The notes below the pieces were generated by a model. The model had not been told where the DNA came from and did no database searches. It was given only the letters and a program-made list of their open reading frames with translations. From positions 5,649,001 to 5,713,000 of the forward strand of contig OX344754.2 of assembly GCA_947034885.2 (NCBI GenBank): a DNA stretch of 64,000 nt, read 5' to 3'. Positions 38,826 to 51,735 of the stretch are shown here, piece by piece (position 1 is the stretch's first letter; each line of letters opens with the position of its first letter). This DNA comes from Thuidium tamariscinum. Lineage: Eukaryota > Streptophyta > Bryopsida > Hypnales > Thuidiaceae. The position numbers were made by a program, and so were the translations under genes.

Positions 38826-39650
38826 TTTAAATAGGAAATGAAAGTTAAATGGCATTGCAACTTAAACATCTTATTTCTTGGCTTCCATGCACGTGAATTT
38901 TGACACATTTGCATGCTCTTGCAGTTTCCTTCAAAAATGGCAAGGCTGCCCTTTGTGTTGCATTAAATGAGAATGGAGCAATAAGATCAAAAAAATTTAA
39001 TATGGGTTTTAGAAAATGAAAGTTCAATGGCATTCCAACTTACACATTTTATTTTTTGGCTTCCATGCACGTGAATTTTGACACATTTGCATGCTCTTGC
39101 AGTTTCCTTCAAAAATGGCAAGGCTGCCCTTTGTGTTGCATTAAATGAGAATGGAGCAATAAGATCAAAAAAATTTAAAGTGGGTTTAAGAAAATGAAAT
39201 TTCAGTGGCATTCCAACTTATACATTTCATTTTTTGGCTTCCATGCACGTGAATTTTGAAACACTTGCATGCTTTTGCGGTTTCCTGAAAAAATGGCAAG
39301 GCTGCCCTTTGTATTGCATTAAATGAGAATGGAGCAATAAGATCAAAAAAATTTTAAATGGGTTTTAGAAAATTAAAGTTCAATGGCATTCCAACTTACA
39401 CATTTTATTTTTTGGCTTCCATGCACTTGAATTTTAAAACATTTGCATGCTTTTGCAGTTTTCTTAAAAAATGGCAGGGCTGCCCTTTGTGTTGCATTAA
39501 ATGAGAATAGAGCAATAAGACCAAAAACATTTAAAATGGTTTTAGGGGTTAGAAAGTTCAAAGGCATTCCAACTTACACTTTCTTTTTTGGCTTCTATGC
39601 ACGTGAATTTTAATACATTTGCATGCTAACCCTTCTGCAATATACTAGAA
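38826..39650. repeat. Satellite array 1, 178-bp period, about 4.6 units
   Basis: The phrase 'gcttccatgcacgtgaattt' recurs at 38881, 39059, 39237, 39415 and (variant) 39591, giving a 176-178 bp period. The units share 'aaaatggcaaggctgccc' and 'aatgagaatggagcaataag'. The three minus-strand frames starting MPLNFHF/MPLKFHF are repeat products. Confidence 0.92.
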
Positions 39651-41740
39651 AGTGGCACAAATTAAAGTGCATACTTCTGGATCAAATACTTAGGGCTTAA
39701 ACAATTAGATTGCATGAAGATAAAATTGGTCATAGAATATGAATGTTTCATAGCATTGCAACTTCAATATTTCACTTGTTGACTTTCTTGCATATAAATT
39801 TCAAAACATTAACAAGCCTTTGAAATTATCTAGGAAGAAAGGGCTCTATATTAAATAGGAAGTGCTGTTCTTTGTAATTAAATACCAATGCTTGAATTTT
39901 AAACAAGTCATTCAACATGAGTTCATTCCATCATTTTTTATTCCTAATTTTTTCTGGGCTTCTATGCAAATTAATTTGAGAGAATAATAGCCACGCAATT
40001 TATTTTTTTGAATTAGGCAGAGATTATAAATTATTTGACATTAAATTGAAATTGATTACAAAATATTATTCTTCATAGAGAAACAGACATTGCAATTTAT
40101 TTTTTTATGTTTAGGGTTTTCTTGGTGGTGAAAACAAGAGCAATTGTGCATTTGTAATTAATGTATTAACTGATTTTGTGGGATTGCATGCCTTTTCACT
40201 ATGACGCACAAACAATGATTTTAAGAAAAGTCGTTATTTTCTTCAAAGAAGTAGCTCCAATAGGTTCAAAATTGTTTATGAAGAAGCTTCTTACACAAGA
40301 ACATTTACAAGTTCCAGGTCATATAAATCTCATTTTAGATTAATATCAAAGTTCTTTTTCAAGCACTTCAATATGACCTCTTAGTGCATCATCAACTTCA
40401 AACAAAAAATTAGGCATTGTACTTTGAACTGAGATTAAATTTGTTTACCTACTGGTTTCATATTCAAAAGTACTCTTGCCCTAAAGCTTTGATGACATTA
40501 AAAAACTTTTAAAATAAAAATGAGGTACTATAATTTAAAAGCGTGTAAGTCATGTTTGAAGTAATGAATACAATCCATTTGACAACTAAGAACCTTATGA
40601 TGGCATGCATCATGAGGCCATTACTCTTGTAAGGAAAGGCATTGATGTATCTTGTATCATATAATTAACCCAAACCATCCATTCCAGAGATATCAATGGA
40701 AAGGCCACTACTTTCAGAACTAATTATGTTTTCATTTTTCTTCTAATTCTATATAGTCCAATTGACAAATGTCTCAAAAAATTCTAAACTCTTCAAGATG
40801 ATAAATAACTCAAACGGTTATTTTATAATTTTTTACATTTCAAAAATTCTAAAAGAACTACCAATTACTTTTAAATTATAGTACTTTCTATTTTCATGTG
40901 TTCAGGGTATAGGATTTTAGAATTATGATTATTCAATTACAGGTCTTGATTTTACTAAATATAGCAATAATTATCATTAAAGGCTCCTTATCTTCTAAAA
41001 TACCCTATGTACTAGGGATTAGGCTTAAAAAGAATCTAACGAGTTTAGAACCCTAAACAAATATACCATGGAACTTCTTAGGTGATAGTTATTTTCCATC
41101 ACAAATTTTTTTTCTATTGTTATCTTCCTATTTACTTGCCTATTTATGGAAAATCTTAAATGACAATTGTAACAACCATTTTCAAATGAAATGTAGCTTG
41201 GTGTTTAAAACTTTTTCATTGTATAGAATTCTGAAAAAAAAAAATTTACAAAACTACACGTGGTTTGCAATTCTATTTTGGAAAGCAACAAGATATTCTG
41301 AATATTAGTGGTCTAAGCTTTGACTTCACAAAACAAAATTTAAAGATGTACTCTGTGAAAAGTAAGGCACATCTAGAATGTGACTTTCACTGATAATTAT
41401 CTCCCCAAACAAAAGTCTTAATACTTGCATAGACAATACAGATTATTCATACAACACTTTATAGACATATGTTGATGCATTTCTTTAACTAAGATTATTT
41501 ATGGTATCCTATGGTAAATATATAGGAAATTGAACTCTTCCAAGTAGGTTACTGCATTCAACCAAATCATTTAACTAAAGAAACTAAACGCAACTTACAT
41601 GGTAAAGACTAAACTCTATGAAGTTAATCCAATCCAAATCCATTGAAATAATTAGGTACCTAGCATCCAAAAGCACTAAATTTTTTCAAATAAAACCAAC
41701 TCAAACAAGGATTTATATTCAAAAAACAAAAAATGGACAG
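39651..41740. other. AT-rich stretch between satellite arrays
   Basis: There is no gene. Decayed satellite phrases ('cattgcaacttcaatatttca', 'gcatgc') continue to about 39850, so array 1 grades out rather than ending sharply. Confidence 0.45.
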
Positions 41741-44110
41741 GCTCCGTGAAATTCTACTTTGGTCCCCCTTCACGTCAAATTTCAATTCTATGCCGATTTG
41801 GAAAAAAATTCCAAAAAATGGTAGGGTAGCCTATTTTTTGAAATTCAACAGAAAATAGACAATTGTAAGTTTGACATGGGAATTTGTCATAGGACATGAA
41901 TGTTCTATAACATTAAAAATTCTCCCTATTTTTTGTTGCCCCTTTTACATTGATTTCCAATTCTATAGGCCATTTTCAATTTAACCCAACAAATGACAAG
42001 GTAGCCTTATTTTTGAAATTCAACCCAAAATAGACGATTTCAAGTTTAACATGGAATTTGACATAGAACATGAATGTTCTATGACATTTAAACTTCTCCC
42101 TATTTCTTTTGGTCCCCCCTTTACGTTGATTTTCAATTTTATAGGCCATTTTCAATTTAGCCCAAGAAATGGCAGGGTAGCCTATTTATTGAAATTCAAC
42201 CAAAAAAAGACAATTTCAAGTTTGACACGGGAATTTGTCATAGAACATGAATGTTCTATGACATTTAAACTTCTCCCTATTTCTTTTAATCCCCCCTTTA
42301 CGTTGATTTTCAATTGTATAGGCCATTTTCAATTTAACCCAAGAAATGACAGGGTAGCCTATTTTTTGAAATTCAACAAAACATAGTCAATTTCAAATTT
42401 GGAATGGGAACTTGTAATAGAACATGAATATTCTATGACATTCAAATTTCTCTCTATTTTTTTTGTTCCCGCCCTTACGTTGATTTTCAATTGTATAGGC
42501 GATTTTGAATTTAACCCAAGAAATGGCAGGGTAGCCTATTTTTTGAAATTCAACAAAACATAGTCAATTTCAAATTTGGAATGGAAACTTGTTATAGAAC
42601 ATGAATGTTCTATGACATTCGAACTTCTCTTTATTTTTTTCGTTCCCCCCTTTACGTTGATTTTCAATTTTATAGGCCATTTTCAATTTAGCCCAAGAAA
42701 TGGCAGGGTAGCCTATTTATTGAAATTCAACAAAACATAGTCAATTTCAAATTTGGAATGGAAACTTGTTATAGAACACGAATATTCTATGACATTCAAA
42801 CTTCTCTTTATTTTTTTTGTTCCCCCCTTTACGTTGATTTTCAATTGTATAGGCGATTTTGAATTTAACCCAAGAAATGGCAGGGTAGCCTATTTTTTGA
42901 AATTCAACAAAACATAGTCAATTTCAAATTTGGAATGGAAACTTGTTATAGAACATGAATGTTCTATGACATTCGAACTTCTCTTTATTTTTTTCGTTCC
43001 CCCCTTTACGTTGATTTTCAATTGTATAGGCGATTTTGAATTTAACCCAAGAAATGGCAGGGTAGCCTATTTTTTGAAATTCAACAAAACATAGTCAATT
43101 TCAAATTTGGAATGGGAACTTGTTATAGAACATGAATATTCTATGACATTCGAATTTCTCTCTATTTTTTTTGTTCCCGCCCTTACGTTGATTTTCAATT
43201 GTATAGGCGATTTTGAATTTAACCCAAGAAATGGCAGGGTAGCCTATTTTTTGAAATTCAACAAAACATAGTCAATTTCAAATTTGGAATGGAAACTTGT
43301 TATAGAACATGAATGTTCTATGACATTCGAACTTCTCTTTATTTTTTTCGTTCCCCCCTTTACGTTGATTTTCAATTGTATAGGCGATTTTGAATTTAAC
43401 CCAAGAAATGGCAGGGTAGCCTATTTTTTGAAATTCAACAAAACATAGTCAATTTCAAATTTGGAATGGGAACTTGTTATAGAATATGAATATTCTATGA
43501 CATTCAAATTTCTCTCTATTTTTTTTGTTCCCGCCCTTACGTTGATTTTCAATTGTATAGGCGATTTTGAATTTAACCCAAGAAATGGCAGGGTAGCCTA
43601 TTTTTTGAAATTCAACAAAACATAGTCAATTTCAAATTTGGAATGGAAACTTGTTATAGAACATGAATGTTCTATGACATTCAAACTTCTCACTATTTTT
43701 TTTGTTCCCCCCTTTATGTTGATTTTCAATTGTATAGGCCATTTTGAATTTAACCCAAGAAATGGCAGGGTACCCTATTTTTTGACATTCAATGAAAAAT
43801 AGAGAATTTCAAATTTGGAATGGGAATTTGTCATAGAAACGAATGTTCTATGACATTCGAACTTCTCTCAATTTTTTTTGTTCCCCCATTTACATTGATT
43901 TCCAATTGTATAGGCCATTCAGAAATTTAGCCAAGAAATGGTAGGGTAGCCTATTTTTTGAAATTCACCCAAAAATAAAGAATTTCGAGTTTGACATGGG
44001 AATATGTCACAGAACATGAATGTTCTTTGACATTCAAACTTCTCCCTTTTTTTTTAGTTCTCCATTCAAATTGATTTTCACTTTTATTGGACATTCGGAA
44101 ATTAACTGAT
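41741..44110. repeat. Satellite array 2, about 177-bp period, about 13 units
   Basis: 'ACGTTGATTTTCAAT' or a close variant recurs at about 41947, 42123, 42300, 42477, 42654, 42831, 43008, 43185, 43362, 43539, 43716 and 43893. Each unit has 'aaatggcagggtagcc' and a 'gaacatgaatgttctatgac' stem. Two unit types (with 'cccgccctta' or 'ccccccttta') partly alternate, and the central units are the most alike. Layout and the 'aaatggcaaggctgcc' block suggest a common origin with array 1. Confidence 0.93.
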
Positions 44111-45830
44111 AAGGTCGTCTCAACAAGTATCTGACAAAGCATTATATCTTCATTTATCAACATAGGCTAAAAAAACATTGTTTGGTTATACAATGTCCTG
44201 TGCGAGGTGATTTTTTAAATGAAATTATAAAATGAAGTGGAATTCATGTGAACTCTTGTCTTTTATTTGTCCCCCTCTTCCTTATGTTTTCACCTAGCAA
44301 AAAAATTCCAAAATCTGACCTCAATGCCACCAAATAGTAGACAAAATTTTTAACAAGGAAGAATACAAATTTTATAATTAATTTTTTTTATAAAAAGTAT
44401 ATAGTGAAAAATACTATGTAACTGGCCATGCCTTTATTTTGAAATATTCTTATACAATGGCATAAATGATTTTTGTAAAGTAAACATGTAACACTGAAAT
44501 TCATTTTTCTAAGAGAAAAGTTCTATATAAAATTATTTGCATTTAATGAGACTACGAGTGTTATGGCCAATATAAAGGTATTAGCAAAATTAAACAACAA
44601 TTTAGAGATACAAAAAATTCTAGCAACAATTTAGCATTCAAATAATGAAATAGTATTAAAGTATAAGAAAAAATAGATTGATCATCTTTTGTAGGATGCT
44701 TAATCACCTTAAATATCCAATGATAGATTCTTGAGCCTGTATTTGACAATAAAATTTAAGTGACTATAAAACTTTGTCTATTTCAAAATATTTGAGAACC
44801 CTTGTCGTTTGTGCTACCCTGTCCATTACTTGATTGAAGTTGTTAAATTAGTTTTTGTAACTCCGTTCCAGAGTTTGTTTCACTGTGGCTTTTCATTTAT
44901 GAATTACAAATGAATCTAAGAAATTATTAGAAAATGTATTTAAATTTATTTATTTATTTCTGATATTTTGATGACCAATGCAAGTAATTTATAAGTTATA
45001 ACTTCATATGTAAATTCTAACCTTAAATTCATTTTTTTGAAATCATCTTATCCAATCAAAAGAACAACTATGTCAAAAATGAATTTAGAATTTAAGATTT
45101 TCTTTAATATCATATTTCAAATTTTTAAAAAGGAATTGTAAATTAATACGTAGGACCTAATAAACTATGCTAGGAAGAGGTAGGATAGTCTTTTTTAGAG
45201 AATCAAACAAATTGGACAGTTTTTAGTTTGAAATCATCTTTTTTACCATGAACTTGAATTTCTATGCCATTTAAACTTCTCCCTAGTAGTTTCAATGAAA
45301 ATCTTAATACTATCTAAATAAAAAAAATTTCAATACTACTACTTTTTTTACAAATTTTGAACATTTTGAAAAACTAAAGGCTTTTGTTCATTGACAACTT
45401 GTTGTTATTTACTAAAACCTATAAGTCTACCTAGGATAATATTGAAGAATAAAGATTATTTTAAAATCATCATCTTGTGATCTACAAGTGAATGGAAGAA
45501 GACAATAAGTTTAACATTGTACCCAAATTTTGGATTGTTAGATATGATAATGAAATATCAAAGTGACTCACTATTCGTATTACAAAATAGGAATGATAAC
45601 TTATAGAATTTTAATTGCATGGTATTAATTAATGTACATTGTAAAGGTAATTTGATGACTTCTTGCAACAAATGATCTTCTTAGGCATTTTAAGGCAATT
45701 AAAATTTTTGAGAAGGGGATTAATGAAAAATCTAGGTCAAGTGACGGATTTTGTTAGAGTTTCAAAGAATTGCACACCCATTCAACTTTCTCAAAAAAGA
45801 AAATTTGAATTTATAAATTGAGTACTAGTC
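44111..45830. other. AT-rich stretch without recognised gene
   Basis: There is a single decayed satellite phrase at 45240-45290 ('gaacttgaatttctatgcc'); otherwise nothing. Confidence 0.45.
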
Positions 45831-45839
45831 TAAGTAGGA

Positions 45840-47060
45840 TATCAACATGCGTACGAGCCTCAGTTTTGCCGGATATGGGAGACGGGGGACAATCGGGTAC
45901 CAGCCACGGTTTTCCCCGGATGTCAGGCCGGGTAAGCGAGACAGGGTTCGAGGAGTTAGGGTTTAGCGCTCTCCACCAGCGCATTCCTGTGCTTTCGTCT
46001 GTGTTTCTGGGCTCGTATTTGTGTTCGTATTGTGCAGTTGTTTTCATTGCTTGTGATCTCGTACGACCTCATACGAGAAGCTGTTTAGGGTGGAAGAGGT
46101 CGCGTGTTTTGTGAGCTGGTTTAAGCTTGAGTTCCGGCAGTGTCAAGCGCGTTGTATGATTTCCAAGAGCGGTCGGAGCTTGATCAGGGGAGTGGTGCGG
46201 CGTGGCGTAGTCTGGCAATTTGAATCAAATTTGATTCTTGGAGCGACACGGAGAAAAAGAAGTACTGTGGATTGCATTGTGAGCACCCTAAACTCTGATT
46301 TGGAGTTTCTGTGACGTTGGGGTTTGGCAAGGTTTAGGGTTTTGAGAGTGTGGTTTGGTTCAAAGATAGAGAGGGTCTGACGACATTAATTTTTTTCTTT
46401 GACTGTTCTTTGAATCTTCAGCATTGTACTCTACAGTTTTTGTTTTTGTCAAATATTTCCTGTTGTTTTCATTTTTCTCCAAACTATGACACCACCATTG
46501 GGAGTGGTGATTCATGGCCACAGTTTAGGAGGCTAAAGACTGTCTTGGAGTTTCTGTATGACGTCGGGGTTTTGGCAGGGTTTAGGGTTTTGAGGGTGTG
46601 GATTGGTTCAACGACAGAGAGGGTGTCATAACATCAATTTTTTTCTTCGACCAAATTCATCTACAGTTTTTGTTTTTGTCCAAAATTGTGACGTTTTGTG
46701 TCATACTTTACTGACTTGTTTCATGATTTGCAAGCCACTGTAACCCACAATCCATAATGACTTGTTTCATTTCTATAGGTGTGAAATCGCTTCTGTGGCC
46801 GGGAGACGGATACGGGAAATTGGGCAGAAGCAGGAATTGGAAACTACATCGGCATTGGTACTTCTCTTTCAATTTATTTGTTGAGTACATGTCATGTATA
46901 GATTATATAGTAGATCCTCAAACTTGGTTGGTCTGTATAGTGGATGTTGATCTTTACCGAAAAAACTATTTTCTATTGTTTTCATTTTTCTCCAAACTGT
47001 GAGACCAGCATTTGGAGTGGTGATTCATGGCCTCGGTAATGTGGAGTATGCGGAGGCAGT
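45840..47060. other. GC-richer island with internal duplications
   Basis: The block rises in GC over the AT-rich flanks. A segment of about 130 bp ('cttggagtttctg...tttagggttttgag...ttggttca...agagagggt') is present twice (about 46290-46400 and 46540-46660), and 'ttttctccaaactatgacacc...gattcatggcc' occurs at about 46470 and 46985. Frames are short and conflicting. It may be the promoter and leader exons of the plus-strand gene starting at or before 48905; this is inference. Confidence 0.35.
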
Positions 47061-47166
47061 TATAAGTAGCTGTTGTTGAGGAGGTGTAATTTTGTGCAGG
47101 TCTTGCAGACATAGCGTTCTTTTGTGAAGTAGAAGTTGTTTGTAGTGATGTAGTGGAGGGACTTTG

Positions 47167-47899
47167 GGGTCATTGCAAGAAAGACCGACCGATTTATGTA
47201 GCGTTTTCCACAATACTGCTGAAATTTTCGGGAGTACTGTATAATTAGAAAAACAATTTTTAAAAAATGTAAAAAATATGTTTTAGGTATATACCTCTAA
47301 GAAGAAGGTACCCTAGGAAGGAAATGTGTAGAAAAATTCTCTAAGTAGGAGAACTAGAAAAGTGCAAATTTTCATGAAAATAGGTACTTTTACATTTTAA
47401 TCTGTAAAAAATAGGGAAAAGAATTTTTTTTAAAACTAAAAATTGGCAATTGGGGAAAACTTTATGATGAAGAGATTTCACCAAAAGAATGATCTCAAAA
47501 TCATCTTAAATGTTCAAAAGTATGCGCGCAAGGGAGGCCTGTTCGCGCACATGTAGAGGAAAGAGAATAATGATTTTTAAGATTTCCTTTGGTAGAAACA
47601 TGCCTATCTAGTATGGGAATAGGCAACAAAAATTTCAGCTTTAGATCATTAATTTGGGATGTTCCCCAGTACTAAAAACCCCTAAACCACAAAGTGTGAC
47701 AAATTAGCTTAATTGAAATTTAATTATAAAATGATTTTTGAAAATTTCTGAAGAATAAGGAATTTGATTGTTGTCATGTCAGACATCTTTAGTCAAAATT
47801 TCAAGTTAATACAATTCATACTTTAAAAGTTATAATCAATAACAACTCCGTCATTCAAAGTGTGACGCAAAATAGTACCGGTCTTTCTTGCAATCACCC
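47167..47899 (-). mobile_element. Nested non-autonomous relative, TSD TTTG
   Basis: The left end is GGGTCATTGCAAGAAAGACC and the right, as reverse complement, GGGTGATTGCAAGAAAGACC. TTTG is duplicated at 47163-47166 and 47900-47903. Its left part matches the right end of the 27-kb element ('ggagtactgta', 'tatatacctctaa', 'attctctaagta') and its right part matches the left end, so it is an end-to-end deletion derivative inserted in reverse orientation into its own larger relative. Confidence 0.9.
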
Positions 47900-48342
47900 T
47901 TTGTGGAAGCGATTTGCATTTGCTTCTGCCAGACACGTACGGGTGATCGCAATTTAGTTTGTGTTTGAAATGTATAAGCAGCATTTGCATTTGTATTGTA
48001 GGGCTACTTAGGAATTTGAACAGTGGCTTCAGTTGGGAAGCAATACATGTCATTAGGCTACAATTTCAAGTTTGAGTGTTTTCAATCTTCTGTCTTCCCA
48101 TGCTTATTGCAGTAGTTCGAGTTATTGTGAGGTTTAGTACTTTAAGTGATTCTAATGCTAGCAATTATCACATTATACTAGCAATCTTTGCAATGAAGGT
48201 TTAGTAAACAAATGTAAACCCAATGTAGGACATAAACGTCAGTGAGTTGTCTTTGAGTTTAGGTTTCAAAATCTGGTTTACTGTAATGCAGATAGCGCTT
48301 CCCAGAAAGGAAGCACGCTGTACATTACATCGATGAGTGCAG

Positions 48343-48868
48343 TTTAGGTCGATGTCAATTTAGGTCGATGACTCTTTAGATCGACTGTAATATAGGAAAG
48401 ACCTACGAGGTTAGTAAACCTGATATCGACAAGTCAATTTAGCTCAACTCGACCTAAACTAGCATGATCAACGTAGAGACAGAGAAGGAAAACAAAGTAA
48501 TAACGAATATATTCAAACTGTATACGATGAATGATTACCCGTTTATAATGATCTAGTAATATATATAATGTATTTGAAAACAATTAACCAGCAGTACAAA
48601 TGCAGATTAGCTCGAGTTGAGCTAAAAGATCAAAATCTCCAGATTCAAATTTCGATGTTAAACGTCGTCAACAATGCAGTATTGCAGTTTCCTGGAAATG
48701 CTCGTTTAGGTCGACCCGACCTAAATGTGATAGCTCTCAAAGTACTCCTGATGAAATGAAGTACAAGACTGACGAGAGGGGTTAGTCCGATATTTACTGA
48801 AATAGTAGCCGTAACATAGAATCAATTCCAAGGAAACCCATACTCAAATTAGGTCGAGTCGACCTAAT
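48343..48868. promoter_or_regulatory. Palindromic boxes, cluster 3
   Basis: Half-sites lie near 48343, 48359 and 48375, and full boxes at 48438-48458, 48606-48626, 48705-48725 and 48848-48868. The last is 36 bp before the first ATG of the plus-strand gene. The 63-residue frame at 48568 runs through two boxes and is probably not coding. The cluster may lie in a leader intron, since 'aaaatgcag' just before 48904 is a possible acceptor. Confidence 0.8.
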
Positions 48869-50342
48869 TAAGCTCACAGTTTATGAAATCCTGTAAAATG
48901 CAGGATGAAAGAATACGTCCCCAAACTGGAGCAGTTCTTCAAACGCGTTGACATTCTCCCAGATGAGGAAGATGGTGACGATTTTAACAACGAGGGCGAG
49001 TACTGGGAACTCATTGACCCGATCGTTGTCAAATGCTGGAGTCTCAAAATGATTCCGATGACACACAAGATCTGCTTCTGCAGACAGTATAAAGAGCAAA
49101 ACATTTTCCACCCAATCTCGTATGAAGAACAGATCAAGGAAGTCTCACCTGACCTTGGGACGATGATAAAAATCCATTGTGTAACGGCGATAATCGGGAA
49201 GAAGGCAGAGGAGCAGTATCATTTTACTCTCGTGATCGACTCGCTCGAGATCCCATTTTACATCAGCCATTTCCTGGACAGTCTCCAGGATACAGAGTAC
49301 GCCGCCGAGATTCCTGAGTTGGAGAAAAAACTAGACAAGGGATATTGGAAGACTAAGAAAGGATCCCAGGTTACAGGGAAGAACTTGTGCGACAGGCTGC
49401 GACAGTTATTTGTCGACTTCGCAGTTCTAAAAGGAAAGCTTAACTTGAAGAAAGCACAGACTGCTGGAAGATCTATATCCCATGACCCACCAAGTCATAT
49501 TGAAGGGCAAAGCTTGCAAAGAACGCCCGGAACGCAACAAAGTCATGGTACGAGGCGAACCAAAACATCAGGGACGCCTCCAACTGCGACGAGGAAGAGC
49601 AATCTCGCATCCTCCTCTGCCAAAGAGGCTCCCGAGACAGATGAAGCCGGACCCGTCGAAGCCAAGTCTAAGCTTCACATTAGCTGTAACTCAGGTTCTA
49701 GCAGCTTATGACCCGAAGCGCTCCGTTGACTACAAGGAGTCCACGGAGGCTTATAAGAACTACTGGGCTACATGCAGTGATGCCTACGTCTTTGACATCG
49801 AGGAGAAGAAGAAGATAAGCATAGACCAGCTCAAATCAGCACCAGCAGATGTCAATATCCAAAGCCATGAGGAACGGCTGGTTGTCGACATATTTCACCA
49901 TCTCATGCACATGCTGGACAAAACAGGCAAGCAAACTCTTTGCGTAATGCCTAAGGATCAGGAAACGAAGCTGGGTCCAGAGGATTGGGAACGACTGAAA
50001 ACTGGCAAGTTTTACATTGTGAACGGGCAGCACAGTGTCTTCGCCAGTAAGATGATGGTTGAAAAGAATGTCGATGAAACCATCTTGAAGCATTTCCACG
50101 AGTGGGACTGCTATATTGTGTGGGCTAAATCCAACGAGATATTGAGGACAATATTGGCTTACTACAATCGAGTAAACCATTTTGTAGCTCTGAAGCCGTC
50201 GTAGTCCACTAATATTCTTGGAGCAAGAACCTGCTGGATCAATATGGGAAGCCCCAGGAATCCGAAAGATGCAGCTCCAGTTGGGACACTGTCCGTTGCA
50301 AGGCGCAACATAGAGACCAAAAAGAATGCCAAGAAATTCAAG

Positions 50343-50476
50343 GTAAGGTAGATTAGGTCGACTCGACCTAAACTGATCATTTCTCGTCTTTTCATTTCTC
50401 CATTTTCGTGACAATTTAGGTCGGCTCGACCTAAAGTTGTACCCATGTTTCGTTACTGATGTGTCATCAACTACAG
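50343..50476 (+). other. Intron with two palindromic boxes
   Basis: A 134-bp, phase-0 GT-AG intron (AAG|GTAAGG ... CTACAG|GAA) joins two open frames in register. It contains boxes at 50352-50372 and 50415-50435. Confidence 0.8.
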
Positions 50477-51561
50477 GAATTCACAAAGGCCATGAACATT
50501 TGCTTTGCAATGTTGGATGTGGTTAAAGCCCAAAAGGCTTCAAGAAGGAAGGGCAAAGAAGAAAACCTCAAAATTACAAACGAATTGAAGATCATCACAG
50601 TCCCTAATGATGTTTTCAAGATTTGGAGTGAGGTTATTTCATGCGCGGCTCACGGGGAGCTCATGGACTCGGACACCCTCATGAAATTCAATGACAAGCC
50701 CAGCTGGAAGTCCGAGAACGGGAACGTGACTCACGAGTTTTTCAAGTGGTTAGGGAACCTCTCGTACGAAGACTTGAAGAAGCTTGCCCAACATATACTA
50801 CATATCAATCCGAAGAGGCAGAACGCAGCGTATCCTAAGGTGACGGTGAAGATGATATCCTCTGTCCTAGAAAGCTGCTATACAGCAAAGGACTAGGTTG
50901 AGCGATGTAAGAGGAAATACCTTGTGAAGCGGGGGTGGCACAACATTGACCCCTCTCTCGGCTTGCTTAATGCATTCAATGAATTGAATGCAACAAAATG
51001 GAGAGAATTCAAGAGCACCTGCAGTATCACAAGCGCCACCATGAACGTCCTTCTCGAGCAGCCTAGCGACGACTACTGGAAGGAGGCAAAGCAGACAAAG
51101 TCAAAGAACAAGACTGTTGCTGATTTGTCACCCTTTGCAGCGGAATTCTTCAAGGTGTTTCTCGAGCGCCGGAGCAACTTCGTCAAGCCGAAGGCAACAA
51201 CTCATTACCGGACGTACAACATAAGTGAAGACAAGCACTATGAGTGGCCAACTGATGCTTGGCGAGCAAATACTCTAGAGAACATCAAGTTTGGAGTAAT
51301 TGATTTTCGGTACGTGAGAAAGTCTACCTCACGTTCTTGCAGGATAAATTGAGGGTGGATTGGATGCTCCCCAGGCTTGCGTATCGGGCCCCTGACACTG
51401 ATGTCTTCAATAAGCCGTGTCTCTACAATGAGACCATGTACAGGATCCATAACACGGAGCTACGGATGGAATTTTACCTTGAGATTATGAGGAAATTTGC
51501 TCTGGGATCAAGAAATGTGCTACTCCTTTTCACCGGCTCAAAGCTCACCTGCGCAGCAATG

Positions 51562-51735
51562 GTGAGTATCTTTTAGATCAAGTCGACCTGATTTGCTCTT
51601 GTACCAAAAGATTTGAATTGCTACTCCATTTAGGTCGAGCCGACCTAATTTGGATCATGACAACTGCAACTTTGTTTTTCTGAATGATATTCGGGTTACA
51701 CCTCTAATGACCTGAATGTGCTTGTTTTATTGTAG
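51562..51735 (+). other. Intron with two palindromic boxes
   Basis: A 174-bp, phase-0 GT-AG intron (ATG|GTGAGT ... TTGTAG|ATG). It contains boxes at 51572-51592 and 51629-51649, as in the previous intron. Confidence 0.8.

Noticed and set aside
38845-39567. Three similar minus-strand proteins starting MPLNFHF/MPLKFHF
   Set aside because: They are repeat frames of the 178-bp satellite; each unit gives the same peptide and ends at a similar place.
42051-42386. 111-residue frame with two near-identical halves
   Set aside because: Two units of the 177-bp satellite that happen to be open; neighbouring units contain stops.
51314-51342. A 29-bp GT-AG intron in the GQH gene
   Set aside because: Too short for a plant intron. 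Reading the segment as coding in the downstream frame gives sensible sequence, so a 1-bp frameshift near 51309 is more likely.
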